From NCBI GenBank assembly GCA_022836615.1, contig MU405246.1, forward strand, positions 1 to 64,000: 64,000 nt of DNA, given 5' to 3'. A program made the translations under genes and the position numbers. This document shows, one piece after another, positions 21,550 through 33,013 of this stretch. Positions within the stretch are counted from its first letter, which is position 1; each line of letters starts with the position of its first letter. The notes under the pieces are model-generated. The model was given only the letters and a program-made list of their open reading frames with translations, was not told the DNA's origin and did no database searches. This stretch comes from Annulohypoxylon bovei var. microspora (taxonomy: Eukaryota; Ascomycota; Sordariomycetes; Xylariales; Hypoxylaceae).

Positions 21550-22319
21550 TTACTGCTTGGCGCCTACATAGAAGGTTCGCGGGGGGGAGGGGGGGCGTAC
21601 GTACGCTCTGCGCAGGTGGTCCGCCTGCTCTTCCGGGGACAGGTCGTCTTCCCACGCCGGAGACTCGATCACGCCGAGTAGCTCCCGCAGCTGCTCCGCT
21701 GCCGACGAACTTCCGGGACCTGTCGATGGGGTCGGGTTCGGGCTTGAGCTTAGGTGGAGGGAGGATATTTCTGAGGACTGTAATTTTCCGTTGGCATTCT
21801 TAGAGTAGACCGGTGAGGTTTCTAGGTCATTGTGGAGGTATGAGTCGCTTGGTTTGATGCCGAGGGCCCTTTGCTCGTGGGCTTGCATGTCGCGGCGGTA
21901 TCTTGTTAGGGGAGAGTAACTATCTTTCAAGTGTGGAGAGCGGTGTTGCTGTATTGCGAGAAGGGTTTCTTGACTCAGGGGAGGTAGAATGCTATATGTC
22001 TCACTCTCCGCGATGCCTCTATTGAACTCTTGAGATTGCGGCTGTTGACTATTCGACTCTAGTCCCGGATGACTTTGCGATAATTCTGAGAAGGAGGGAA
22101 TAGGATATGAATAACTATCCGAAATGGCAATCATGTGAGCTTTTACTCTTAGGTTTAAATGAGCACTGTTGCGGGTGTGTCTTACAACTCCTGCCCGTCA
22201 TCTTCTAGGCTTATGATGGTATCACCAGGGGAATAATCCCGAAAGCAGCGATCACTTTCCACAACGATATGCCCATCTCCTCCAATACCCTCGTACTCGA
22301 TGTCATCGAACTCAGCCAT
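21550..22319 (-). CDS. Unknown, Ser/Pro-rich protein (two exons proposed)
   Basis: Not recognised. The 3' exon (from 22114 or slightly upstream, down to 21550) is a frame rich in Ser, Pro and Gln. It ends in a better-ordered segment: AAEQLRELLGVIESPAWEDDLSPEEQ, then LRRAYVRPPSPPRTFYVGAK. A likely first exon, 22319-22186, opens MAEFDDIEYEGIGGDGHIVV and is followed by a GTAAGA donor. Joining to an acceptor at 22115 (71-bp intron) keeps the frame and gives 232 residues. A 38-bp alternative intron ending at the CCTAAG acceptor also keeps frame but is unusually short. If neither is used, the 3' frame alone gives 194 residues from the ATG at 22134. The acidic start and conserved-looking C-terminus make a real gene likely. 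The function is unknown. Confidence 0.5.
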
Positions 22320-25300
22320 ACCTTAATGCGGTCTAATAAACGAGGTACAACAGAGGAATACAGTTGAAACATAATACTAGGTAGGTAACGGTCAAGGTAT
22401 CACGGGTAAACGTACCTTCAACGTCCCTTTTAATATACCTCGCATCCGCCTGAGATAGTGAGGGGTAACCCTCAACCCGCAATGCGGCTCAAGGTCTCTC
22501 GTAGCACACAAGTCACCATAGAGAATTTTGAGCCGCACCAGCGCGACCGCGACCCAACCCACAGGGAAGAGAGAAAAGGCTTTCGCTAACCAGACGCCTC
22601 GTTGCTCCCCTTCCCCACGAGGAACCCAGCGGTCTGGGTATCGAGGCTCCATTAGCCGGACCACGTCCCGAGGTGGTAGACGGACAGGGAAAAGAGGAAA
22701 GAGGAGCAAGGGACGGGACGAGGCAGGGGGCGAACCGTCCAGTCGGTTGCTGGTCCCCGGTCGCACCGCATGGGATATTTGCTGCGAGCGCAGGGGGGGC
22801 CCCAGCGGCCCAATGGACAGCGCCGCGCTTCGGCATTGCGCAGGAACTGCTAGCGAACGTGGGGTGTGCGCGTGAAGAACCAACCAGCTGGGACGGCAGA
22901 CCCGAGGGCCTGGGTTTGCGCGGCCGGTCTGCCAGCATCTTACGACTTCGAGAGTCGTCCGCTTGCTGCATCGAGCGTAGTGTCGCAGCTTCTACAGATG
23001 GCGCAAAGAGCGGTGACACCGCAGCCGGCTCTTATTAGACCGCGGTGCTTTAGCGAGGTGGGAAGTCCCCCCCCCCCCTTTCTCTCCCTTCGATGATACA
23101 CTGCACCACCACGGCTACCGGATTCTCCTCCATTTGTCCGTAGTTCGTGCAGATATATGCGCAGTTGACATAAGGGGTGCATGAACAGGTTTCACAACAA
23201 GAGCCAGGCAGCTATTACAATATCATGTGGTCACGGCGTAGTGACGAGAGCCTTTCCTCCCTTGAATTAAAAAAGGGCGATTTAACGTAGAAAATATATC
23301 GTAATATGCTTATAAGTTGACCCAGATGTGCGGTAGATGCAGACTGGAATTCATCAGGGACAAAATGCGGTGTCGCGGCGCATACCAATGGACGAAGCAG
23401 AAATAAGCCCCTTTTCTTCCCGAATACCGGCAGATGGGTAGCTCTCGTCCCGGGCCCATGGACCGGGGTAGTTATCTGCAGTGTGACATTGTTTCCGCAT
23501 GCCTGCATATTAACGTATCCTCGGAAGAGGGGGGTCATACGTGTATGGCAATGCAGGCTGCAGGTCTACCAGGGGTAGATGGTCCGGTATTAGACCGTTA
23601 GTAGCCTTATAAAATTCCTATCTTGGTAGGTATATAGTACCTGATGAAGAGTCGAGTAGATAGGGAAGTAGAAAGGTGCATTTTGAGGAACTTTTACCAA
23701 ATGACGGGAGTCCCCCGTCGCCATTTTTGACCGCCCGTATTTCATACCTACCTACCTATGCAACTAATGCCAGCACTTCTTTGCATGACACTTCAGAAGC
23801 TAGCATTATTTAGAACCCCTCATCCCTCTTGATGCTAAGAATAGGATAAGAGTGCTCATAGATGGTAATAATTCTTGCATACTCTGCAAGACAGTCAACA
23901 TGCATCGCCCCCAGCTAAATTACCTACCGACTTCCTGGGTGTTGTCACTTACGTCTACCTAAATAAGGTCACAACCGGCTAGTGCCGCATACCTAGGTGT
24001 CTAGGTATATTATTGCATATTATTTGTGTTCACATAGGACTTAGGTCGTATTGATTGCCTGGTGATTCAAGATTGTATGATTTTTACATAGGTATCTAAG
24101 CAGGTTTGCTCAGTGCTGGCCATGCCGGTTCAACGAACAGGGGATTAGAAACGTAGCAAAATGAATAAGCTAATGATTTATACGTTTGACCAAGATAGTT
24201 TACCCAGGTACTTAGTTAGCCTAGTATTTCGCACATTATAAGACTTCAAATAAATTGACACGGAAAATGACAAAAGTTCCTTGGTATGCAGCGCCAACAT
24301 ACATGTAGACCGAATAAACTCTAGTACCTAAGTATATTTTCTCCTTTCTCCGCGGTTTCCGTCCCGGGGACGCAGTAGAGTTAAACTCAATCTAAACCCC
24401 TAAGCCCTATGAGTCTATCTGTCTCCCTGGAAACAGGTCAACTTTATTTGAAAAGGAAGTTTAAACATTGACGTTTAACTACTCCATTGTCGACTTCGCA
24501 ATCTTTACCTAGACTCTCGTAGAAGACGACTATGGGCTTAAACATACTTGTTTCTAACTTTAAAGGATTTCAATAGCTCTTTCAACGTGAATTTATTTGT
24601 TAATAATTGAAAGCCTCATATTCGTTAGTAATGATAAGAATAGCTGTCAGTGACCCACTGCTGCACTTCAAATGGGGTATGACTTATTACTACCTATATC
24701 TAGATACTTAGCTACTACTGTATGCCTCTTTTAACTAATAGCCCCATGAAGTATCTTTTATATACGCAAAACACCCAAAAGTTTTCACATGACAAACTCC
24801 AAGAATGCAGCTAGATACGTATGTTGCTACCTGTAGACTTGGCGTGTACCTACCTAAACACCTAAACACCTACACACCTACACAACGAACTATACAAAAT
24901 ACATGATTATTGGCCTCTTCATTGTTCTTTCCCTTGATAAACATTCAAGTCACCAGTTCGACTAATTCAACTAAATTTTGTGGTAAACCTAAAATAAGTT
25001 CACGACTTCAGATAGAAAAGTTTGTTGATGTTTCCTAGCATTAGCTTTGGTTAACTTAGGGCCTGACTCCCACTCGTGAGTAAGAAGGACCGTAACAAGG
25101 ACCTAAGTAACCTAAGGTATAATTACATATTTCTAACCCTTAATCAGTTGTCTTGAACACTAACAATCACCACACCCCAGAGTCACCATGGGCCACATTT
25201 GGATACTCCGGATCCGCAAATCGCATTGCTTCCTTAAGCCTAGTAAACGGCATTATGCTCTGAAAGGCTCTACATTATTTTAATTGGTCAACTAGTATGT

Positions 25301-26028
25301 ATAGGCCTATTTACTTGTTAAACTTCTCATCCCCTAAAGTTAAATCAGAAAACATATATACTCGTCAACATTTTCAACCTTCGTTTACATCCTATTGTGT
25401 CCCGATATGAAAAGGTGGACAGCGATGGTGGCTTTTGCCTCGGAACTATATTACTAACTTCAAAGAAAATAGGAAAAAAAGGCGTTTAACTAAATGTCTA
25501 AACCTAATTCCTCATCAGGGCTGTGTTTACTTTCCAGCTTTAATGGGGGATCTTCAGTCTCTTTTAGCTTATAAAGGACAGCCTAACTCCCATACACGTC
25601 AACGAGCCTCTAAAGCATAATGAATAACTCAGAAATCGAACTTCATTTACTCTGATATAAAGTTTCCATGATCAGAAGAATTTCGGAGAAAACATTTCAA
25701 TCTCTTGTATCTAAGGGAAGTGTTCAACTTTCCAGATACCCTAATATTTCCTTTTCATCACACACAAGTATACACACTGTCAGGATCTCTGCAGCCAGGT
25801 AGTACACAAATACAATCGCCCAGTCACGCTTCAAGACTTACTCCTTCTACAATCAAAATATACACCCGACCTAAGATTTACCAACTTTCCAACCCGCGGA
25901 TAGTCAGCTAGAATAGCACTATTCACCAATTTCGAGAAGTACTTAGACTAAAAGTCAAGTTCTAATATATTCGCGGGGTTATTTATACACAACGTCGACA
26001 AAAGACAACCCGTTATCGCCCAAGCGCA
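22320..26028. other. Gene-poor 3.7-kb stretch with a GC-rich island
   Basis: No recognisable protein or RNA gene. From about 22430 to 23060 the DNA is distinctly GC-rich, with several overlapping open frames (76-168 residues) on both strands, all of low-complexity Arg/Ala/Gly/Pro composition. From 23100 to 26000 it is AT-rich. It contains many ACCT/AGGT motifs, an ACCTAAACACCTAAACACCTACACACC-type degenerate tandem near 24850, and one TTTGCTCA at 24105. A decayed accessory region or non-coding RNA is possible. Neither is shown. Confidence 0.5.
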
Positions 26029-26874
26029 ATGGATTCCCTCCTTGCCATACAATTCGGCGGCGAGCCGCAGCCCGACTGGTATATCCCCATGGTACTGGCC
26101 CCATGGCTTGTAGGCCACGTTAGGCGGCGACCGGGGCTGGACGCCCATCGGTTCGAGAGATTCCTGTTCACTCGGACTCCTCTCCTGCAACTCCAAGCCT
26201 TGCCTTGCTACGACCTCCTCGATTCTCGCCTGGTTGTCGTAGCTAACGATTGGATCCGGATGCTTTCGAAGCTCAGCGACAGAGAGCATCGATCCCCCGA
26301 AAATCGGATCCGTAATTGCGAGGCGTATAAGTTTTCCAGGCTCTACGCGATGGTGTATCGCCTGCACGAGCTTGTTTACATGTATATGCACGGTGTACCC
26401 CGGGTACGCCGTGTTCCCCAGTACCATTGGACGCAAACCCCTGGAGAGCCGAGAACCGACGTTACTCAGGCACGCTACACCATGGCTGTTTTAATGCACA
26501 ACCGTTTCGGCACGTGGCTCGAGAGCATGCTAACTCAAGGTTCGTTGGAACGGCCGCCGACTGCGGTCTTTGACTACACCTTCGATCCGCTTACCGGAAT
26601 GCTTGGTTGGGCGGACACCACCGAGGAGAGCCGCATTCCGAGGCGCCGTTTCATACTGGATCTAATATTCGAAAATGTAAGACCGACCCTCCACGACCAT
26701 GTTCTTAAAGAGGCTATCGACATTGAGCCTCGTTCCGTCTTTATCTGGATATTAGAAATCCAAGACAACGAGGACGGCGACACAGATAGAGCCCATTTTG
26801 GTATTGGAAACGCGGACTTCTCAATAAGGATGGAGTTCGATTCCGATGACACCACCCTGGAATGGGCTGACTAG
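26029..26874 (+). CDS. Unknown protein, intronless ORF
   Basis: A 281-residue frame from the ATG at 26029, isolated in gene-poor DNA with more than 2 kb of empty sequence on each side. It has normal amino-acid composition for a globular protein. It starts MDSLLAIQFGGEPQPDWYIP, has hydrophobic/aromatic stretches (YAMVYRLHELVYMYMHGVP; RRRFILDLIFENVRPTLHD) and an acidic end (EIQDNEDGDTDRAHFGIGNADF). No domain, signal peptide or transmembrane segment is recognised. The length, coding-like third-position pattern and composition differing from the flanks favour a real but lineage-restricted gene. An antisense frame at 25948-26436 is its shadow. Confidence 0.55.
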   Translation: MDSLLAIQFGGEPQPDWYIPMVLAPWLVGHVRRRPGLDAHRFERFLFTRTPLLQLQALPCYDLLDSRLVVVANDWIRMLSKLSDREHRSPENRIRNCEAYKFSRLYAMVYRLHELVYMYMHGVPRVRRVPQYHWTQTPGEPRTDVTQARYTMAVLMHNRFGTWLESMLTQGSLERPPTAVFDYTFDPLTGMLGWADTTEESRIPRRRFILDLIFENVRPTLHDHVLKEAIDIEPRSVFIWILEIQDNEDGDTDRAHFGIGNADFSIRMEFDSDDTTLEWAD

Positions 26875-29026
26875 ACGGCGATATATTATTGCGTAACCGT
26901 CGATGACCATGATGAGACGGCTGCTGATTCGGCGCAAAATTGGCGACAATTAGGACCTCAGTATCCTAATATCAATCTTAGCGAATAGCGTCTTGGGGGA
27001 TCTGGGTGGGATGGATATTGGTTTCGTGGTGGACTCATAGATGAGTGGATAATAATGAGGATATAACGATTTCTGATTATGTTTGGAGGCAGCAACTTAT
27101 CGGACCGGTCAGTCTCAACAGAATGTATAAAACCATGGGGTTAGCGGCAGGCTTCTGTGTTGGTGCCAGAGATCTAGTCTTCCCACAGACTAGTTGTCGA
27201 AGGTCTGGATAGATCGGTTCCCGCACCTGGACCAGGGTAGTCCATCAGAAGCTCGGACCACCAGGAAGGGATATTTATTGGTGGCTGTTCTGGGACAGAG
27301 TAGACGAAGGGCTACCCGCCTCAACGTCGTTATAACCCCATACCCAAGGTCCGCGTCGTGGCAGTTAGTAATATTACCTAGCGACGTATTTATATCATCA
27401 TTGCGATTATTTTCTACCAAGATTTGCTTGCACTGTGACGCGCAAACGTGTAGTCTTGTTGTATATGCTGTGTACCCCGAAGTCCTATGAGAAGAAACTG
27501 GTCAAGGATAGCGAAGCCACATGATTTCATCTTACGACGCTTGTGTAACCAGTCTCGTTTCTTACAGTGGCAAACCGTCTAGCTATCTCCAAACTGATAC
27601 AATTGATATACTCCACGAGTAGGATTATTTTAATTTATGGATGCAAAGCATTCCGGATCGGACGACCGAGCTTCATTAAGCTAAACTTTCAGCTCTTCGG
27701 CGATAGTTAGTTTCACGGACCGCGCAAGGCCTCTTTTATTCCTCAGCGTTGGAGAAAGCGCTGGTATGTTTCGGTTACTTATACTGGCTCTAGCCAAGTG
27801 GACGTCCCTAAACGCCAACCGTATTAGCTAGCGCCGATCTCCTTAGGGCAAGCAGGGCGAGACAAAGACACGTGCATGTTCGACAGGCGTTCAACGATAC
27901 ACAGCCACAGCAGCATCTTGTTGTCTCAGGCAAGATTATATCGCATTCCTCACCGATGCGACCTTAGACATCCAAGCAGATCAGGATTGACTAATTGATA
28001 GAAATATGACGGGTGCGGGTGTGCTTAAAGAGGCATGAGGCTAGAAGCTTTGGAAGGATTCCACAGCCACGAGATCATCCGGGATACCGCAGATGGCGTT
28101 TTATCGACTGGTTTATGTCAACGCACCTTTACGACATGACGTACGGCTTCTGATAGATATGTCGGTTTTGGGGTAATGGTCTATTAGACATGACCGTTGC
28201 CATCAAGAACATCTAGGACTTAGGTACTATGGTAGACTGTACCTACATAGTGTATTGCCTTAACGCATAGCCTACACTGGGGTGCATAGCCTACACTCGT
28301 ATTACACAAGATTTCCTAGTATGGACTATTACAGTAAAAGGATGTCATCTTAAGCTTTCTTGGCTGGTCACAGAAGGTAACTTTAGGGTCACGGATCGGG
28401 GCGTATAATCCTTACCTAATATGTGTTGTGTAGCAGTAATACGTCACCCCCCGCATTTGTTCATCCTATCCGCCTAGGTATCCGTCGAGATGGATTTCAA
28501 TTCTCCATCTCTCCACCCTCTCAAGGATTCTCCATTAATCTTGGATTCCACTACACCGGCTGCGCAAGTAGAATGCCTTACCTATATCACCTATCTCATT
28601 AGCGCATACGGTTGAAGTCGTCTGTTCGGTCCCTTTTTTTGGTTACTTCTTACGATCGCAGGATCGTTAAGGCTCACTCTCAAGCAAGCCACTCAAAGCC
28701 ACCTTATGCTTAACTCCGATCGATTCGCTTCATTTTGTATAAAGCCATGATAGTCCCAAAATAATGCTTACATTCTAAACTTACACATTTTGTCACCTGG
28801 TTTCATAATTATTGGAACTAGTATGAAATAACACCTTTCATCCTTCGTTGTTTAAAGGATGTGGCTTCTCTTTGGCTAATAGACTTACCTGCCTACGTTT
28901 CATCTACGGTCGCAGTCTTTGTTAACTCTTCATCTCTACTTATTCCTTCCTTGTTCCTCCCCTAATAACTATTAGGTAGTTATTGCTACACTTCAACCCA
29001 CTTCGAGGGAATAGTTTTATCTCATC
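26875..29026. other. Gene-poor intergenic region
   Basis: No gene recognised. Short opposite-strand frames at 27190-27490 look like chance. A direct repeat, GCATAGCCTACACT, occurs at 28265-28278 and 28284-28297. The right end is the promoter of the DUF1399 gene. Confidence 0.55.
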
Positions 29027-31659
29027 ATGGCTGACTTAAACGGGGTCGCCAAATTGGACGGGAGTCTGGACAAAGTGCACGAGAACAATGACGAAGCACC
29101 GCCACAGTATAGTGTAGGAAATGGCCAATCGCCATCTAGTCAACTCCCTGCTGAGTCTTCCGATGAGCTGAATTCTGCCTTCGCGTCTCTTAAACTCTCG
29201 TCTCGGACCGAGGAAGTAACCGCGGATACCTGCTTGGCACATCTCAAGTTGCTTGCCGCTTTCCAGAGCTTGAAAGAGGACATTGGTTACACCGACGGTC
29301 TGTGGGGGTTGTATGACAGTCGGGTTCTCTCCGAAACCGATAAGAAGACCAAGGCTATCGAGAAGAATCTAAAGCTCGAAGACGAGACCGGCAAACGCTT
29401 GGCTGCGCTGCGAGAGAAACGATGGGCTCTTTTTGTCGCGAGGGCTGTGGATCGATACGAAGTATGGTGGAGCAAGCTCTCAAAGAGCAACCTGACCGAG
29501 AGCCAAATGGAAAAAGAGTCCGACAGATACAGCGGATTCACAACTGAGGGCACTCGCCTTCCTTGGGCAGAAAATATTCTACCGCCCTTAGGTACGTCTC
29601 ATGATATCGCCTATTTACACAAAACTTCATGCTAACACCATTAGATGTCTTGATGGTTTGGCATGCTCATATGCTTAATCCTAGGGCCTATCTAGAGGAT
29701 TGCATTCTACATTGTCTGAATGGACTGTGGACGGCTGGTATGCCCTGGAAGCTTGTGAACAATGCGATCGATACGAGCTTCAACTACAACGTCTCTAAAG
29801 ACTGCAAAAAGGCGTGGGAACACATCATAGGCCTTAAGTGGGACAACGTAGAAGATCCAATTGATAAAACCCTCAAGTGCCCAAGCTGCTCTGCGAGCCA
29901 CCAGATACCATGGACTACGTGCGACCTGCCTGAAGATCATAACGGCTCCGACCCCGGTCTGCTAGGAGAGGGTTATGGAGATGGCAATTTTACGTATGTG
30001 TGTTCGTGCGGCAAGACTCTCACACGAGAGTTTCTCGAGGTCGCTAAGTTTGTGAAAGATGTCAAGCAGCTTCTTTCTCATGATCGGCCTATGCCTGGTA
30101 CCATATTAGATAATGAGACAGGGTTGCCAAAGATACTTCCCCGGTCCATCACACTTAAAGATCGGTACGAACGCACATTTCCAAACAGGTTAATCAAGAA
30201 GCATCTTCGCAGCAAATTGCTACAACTAATTGAACCCGATACATTTCCAACGAAATCAATGAACGATGTCCGCATTCTCATCGAAAATGCAATCAGGGAC
30301 GACAAGGTCATCAAGGAGGTCGAGAACGTGGCGTTCCGGGATTCAATAAAGCGTTACCGGCTCGGGACAGGTGCTCGAAGACACACGAGGAAAATGATGT
30401 CGCGGTACTGGGGAAACTCCTCACTTTTCGCTCTCGAGCTCGGTGGCGCGGTTATGCGCCAGGGAATATTTGTAGAAAAGATGAACAAGGTATGCCCGCA
30501 TTATCTTAAAGCCCGGTCTATTTGGGTGGGGGCGTGACTGACATTCTGTATAGATTGACTGGCTTCACAGTCCGGCAGCCCGTGACACGATGCTGCGCTT
30601 AATCCAAAAATACGAGCGCTTCGTAAAGCTAATGTCGTTACACCCACGACAAATCATCGTTCCAACACTCGACGTCGATTTAGCGTGGCATACGCACCAG
30701 CTCAGTCCTTCGGCATATACCCAGTACACGTTAGGGAAGGTCCGTCAGCTGGTCGACCATGACGACAAGATCGACGAGGACAAGTTATCGACTGCGTTCG
30801 AGTGGACCAGTAAAACGTTTCAGGAGGTATATGGCGAGGTTTACTCAGAATGTACTTGTTGGTACTGCGAATCTATCCGAGTCTCGCACGTTTCAACCAT
30901 GGGTAGTATACTCAAGGTGTCGAAGAACGAGAAAAGTACGTTGTTCCTTGGATACCGGTTCTATATACTTCAATACTAACAGCCCTAGTCTCCGAATCAT
31001 TCTACACATCCGGCCGCGCCTCCCTCTGCCCACCCGACAACAGCGCGCACATCTCATCACACAACAGCGTGCGCTTCAACGATGCGGACGTGAATCGCAA
31101 CGCGGTGAACAAACGCCTGCACATGTCGCACCAGGAGCACCTCGACAGGAATTACGACAGGGCCAAGAAGCGCGCCAAGAGAAAGGGCCGCGAGCTGCCG
31201 CCCAGAGACGAGTACTATTACAGCTACTGGGGGTACCCGTACATGCTGTACGGCCCGTACGTGTATCCGATGTATTTCACGCCCGGGTTTTATCCATACG
31301 GCGATCCTGGCGCTGCGATGGCGGGACAGGGATGCCAGGGCGCGTGTGTCGCCGGGGCTTGTGGACAGGGTGGAGGAGGCTGTGGCGGGAGTGGTGGGTG
31401 CGGTGGTGCCGGAGCTGGCGCTGTGAGTTTGACCTTTGCTTTCCTCGCTTAGTTGGAGTACGCTAACCTGTGCTGCAGTGCGCTTCCTCTGGTCCGGCTT
31501 GCGGAGGCGGTGGCGGATGTGGAGGGGGTGGTGGTTGCGGTGGCGGCGGTGGCGGAGGGGTAAGTGACGATTTCCTCCATTCCTATTTTTCCCCTCAAAC
31601 AGTGCAGGATTCAGCTGACATTCATATCACAGTGTGGCGGCGGCGGTGGTGGCTGTTAG
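29027..31659 (+). CDS. Glycine-rich domain protein (GRDP, DUF1399 family)
   Basis: Member of the GRDP/DUF1399 family, of unclear biochemical role. Fungal members are sometimes mislabelled as sulfonate dioxygenases. Six exons: 29027-29591, 29645-30489, 30554-30935, 30989-31422, 31479-31559 and 31633-31659. All have GT/AG ends and continuous frame. The product is 777 residues. The two diagnostic WHxHxL motifs are present: LMVWHAHMLNPRAY near residue 195 and DLAWHTHQLSPSAY near 510. Cys pairs (CPSC near 267, CSCGK near 308, CTCWYC near 565) suggest metal sites. The end is a Tyr/Pro-rich segment followed by a Cys-Gly tail. The last two coding exons (27 and 9 codons including the stop) encode almost only Gly and Cys. 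Family assignment is firm. Boundaries of the small Gly/Cys exons are the least certain part. Confidence 0.88.
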
Positions 31660-33013
31660 GAGCGCTGGCTCATGTAGACGTCGCTGTGCATTTTACTTTC
31701 GAGGCTTCTGAGTTATACTTTGCTTTGAGAAGACTGACTGAGTTGGTGTTAAGACTGTTGGTACTAGTATTAATATTGGTAAAGCTATTGCTATTAGTAT
31801 TGGTATTGGTTACATATGATAGAGGGTTTGAGTTGTTGGTGTTGTTGTGTGTTGAGTGCGTATTCGATTGCGTGGTTAGAGGTGGGCAAGATCAATTTAG
31901 AAGAACAAGAACAGGAACAGGAGGGAGAAGAGCAAGACAGAAACATATAATACCCCCTTTCTTTCCTTAGCTTTTTTCATACCTGGATCATGATTAGTAG
32001 CTGTAGGATTAATGGCTTACGAGTCAGTATTTTCTAATCCATACGATTATAATAAATTAAAGCAACGAGACACAACCGAGTAATTAAGTACATTGCTGAG
32101 TTTTGCACTCGATTACTTTGGGTGACAATCTTAAACGAGGTTATTGAAGCGTTAGGGAAAAGGGGTATAAGTCCTTAACGGCCGGACCGCTTCGGATCAA
32201 CTCAGTTGACAAGAAGACCCACTATAAACCGGCAGGAGGATGGCCCGTGCTCTAGACTTTAACGGAATTGTCACGAAAATTTCTGTCGAAACCCGCTTCA
32301 ACTTATTCAACCTTCTAACTTGATGTTTCCAGTCTTATGATGGTGCTTAGTATCACCTATGATGACACGAAAGGGTTATATGTGTATCTAAGAGTTTGAA
32401 TCCTCTCATTTGTTTTGTTTTCTTCGTTTCGTTTCGTTTCGCAGCATGACCTTGTCCCAGCCACTCGAAACCTACGAGTCTTTTACCCGAATGTTCTTAT
32501 TTCCGTGATGCGTCTTGCGTCGTGGTCCTGAGAGGGCTTGGTGATACAGGGCGGATGATGTTCGCATCGTCCGAAGATAAAATGCTGCAAGAGTGAACTA
32601 TTACGGACCATCATAGTCCACGCTCATCTATGTTGTAACTTATGATACAACATATCCCACATGAGCGAGGCTCCAGGAGCTCCTACAAATCGGTCTTGAT
32701 GTTTAATGTTTTTTGTAGAGCCTAGCTCTAACGACATGGAGGGCTAGATTCGAGCAACGGTGATCCCCGCAGACCGAGAGTTGATTTCATTCGTCACCTC
32801 TTCGTCGGGAAGTTGTACGACGTCACTCCACGCCGATTCCATTCCCGTCTTGTACCTAAAACCTGCATGTGGCATGTGCAAGTGAATCTCTTTACGTCCT
32901 ACATACTTCCTAGATTCTTACATCTAACTATGGAAATCATCTCCTTCAACTTCGGTACAATCGCTGATACCATCGTATTATCACGTAATGCTACCGTATT
33001 TTAATATATTTTA
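31660..33013. other. Intergenic
   Basis: 3' flank of the GRDP gene and promoter of the malic enzyme. A T-rich tttcgtttcgtttcg run lies near 32425. The frame at 31470-31970 is read-through beyond the Gly-rich exon and is not a gene. Nothing else seen. Confidence 0.6.

Noticed and set aside
22513..23019. 168-residue frame on the - strand in the GC-rich island
   Set aside because: Low-complexity Pro/Ser/Ala/Arg translation with competing frames on both strands. Not enough to call a gene.
24105..24112. TTTGCTCA copper-response octamer
   Set aside because: No gene nearby. Kept as a reminder that this octamer occurs by chance in the window.
25948..26436. 162-residue antisense frame to the 26.0-kb orphan ORF
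   Set aside because: Mostly the shadow of the longer frame. One of the two must be false, and the + frame is longer with an ATG in fair context.
31470..31970. 166-residue frame after the Gly-rich exon
   Set aside because: Read-through of a GTAAGT intron into 3' flank. Splicing to TGTGGC...TAG at 31633-31659 gives the expected Gly/Cys end.
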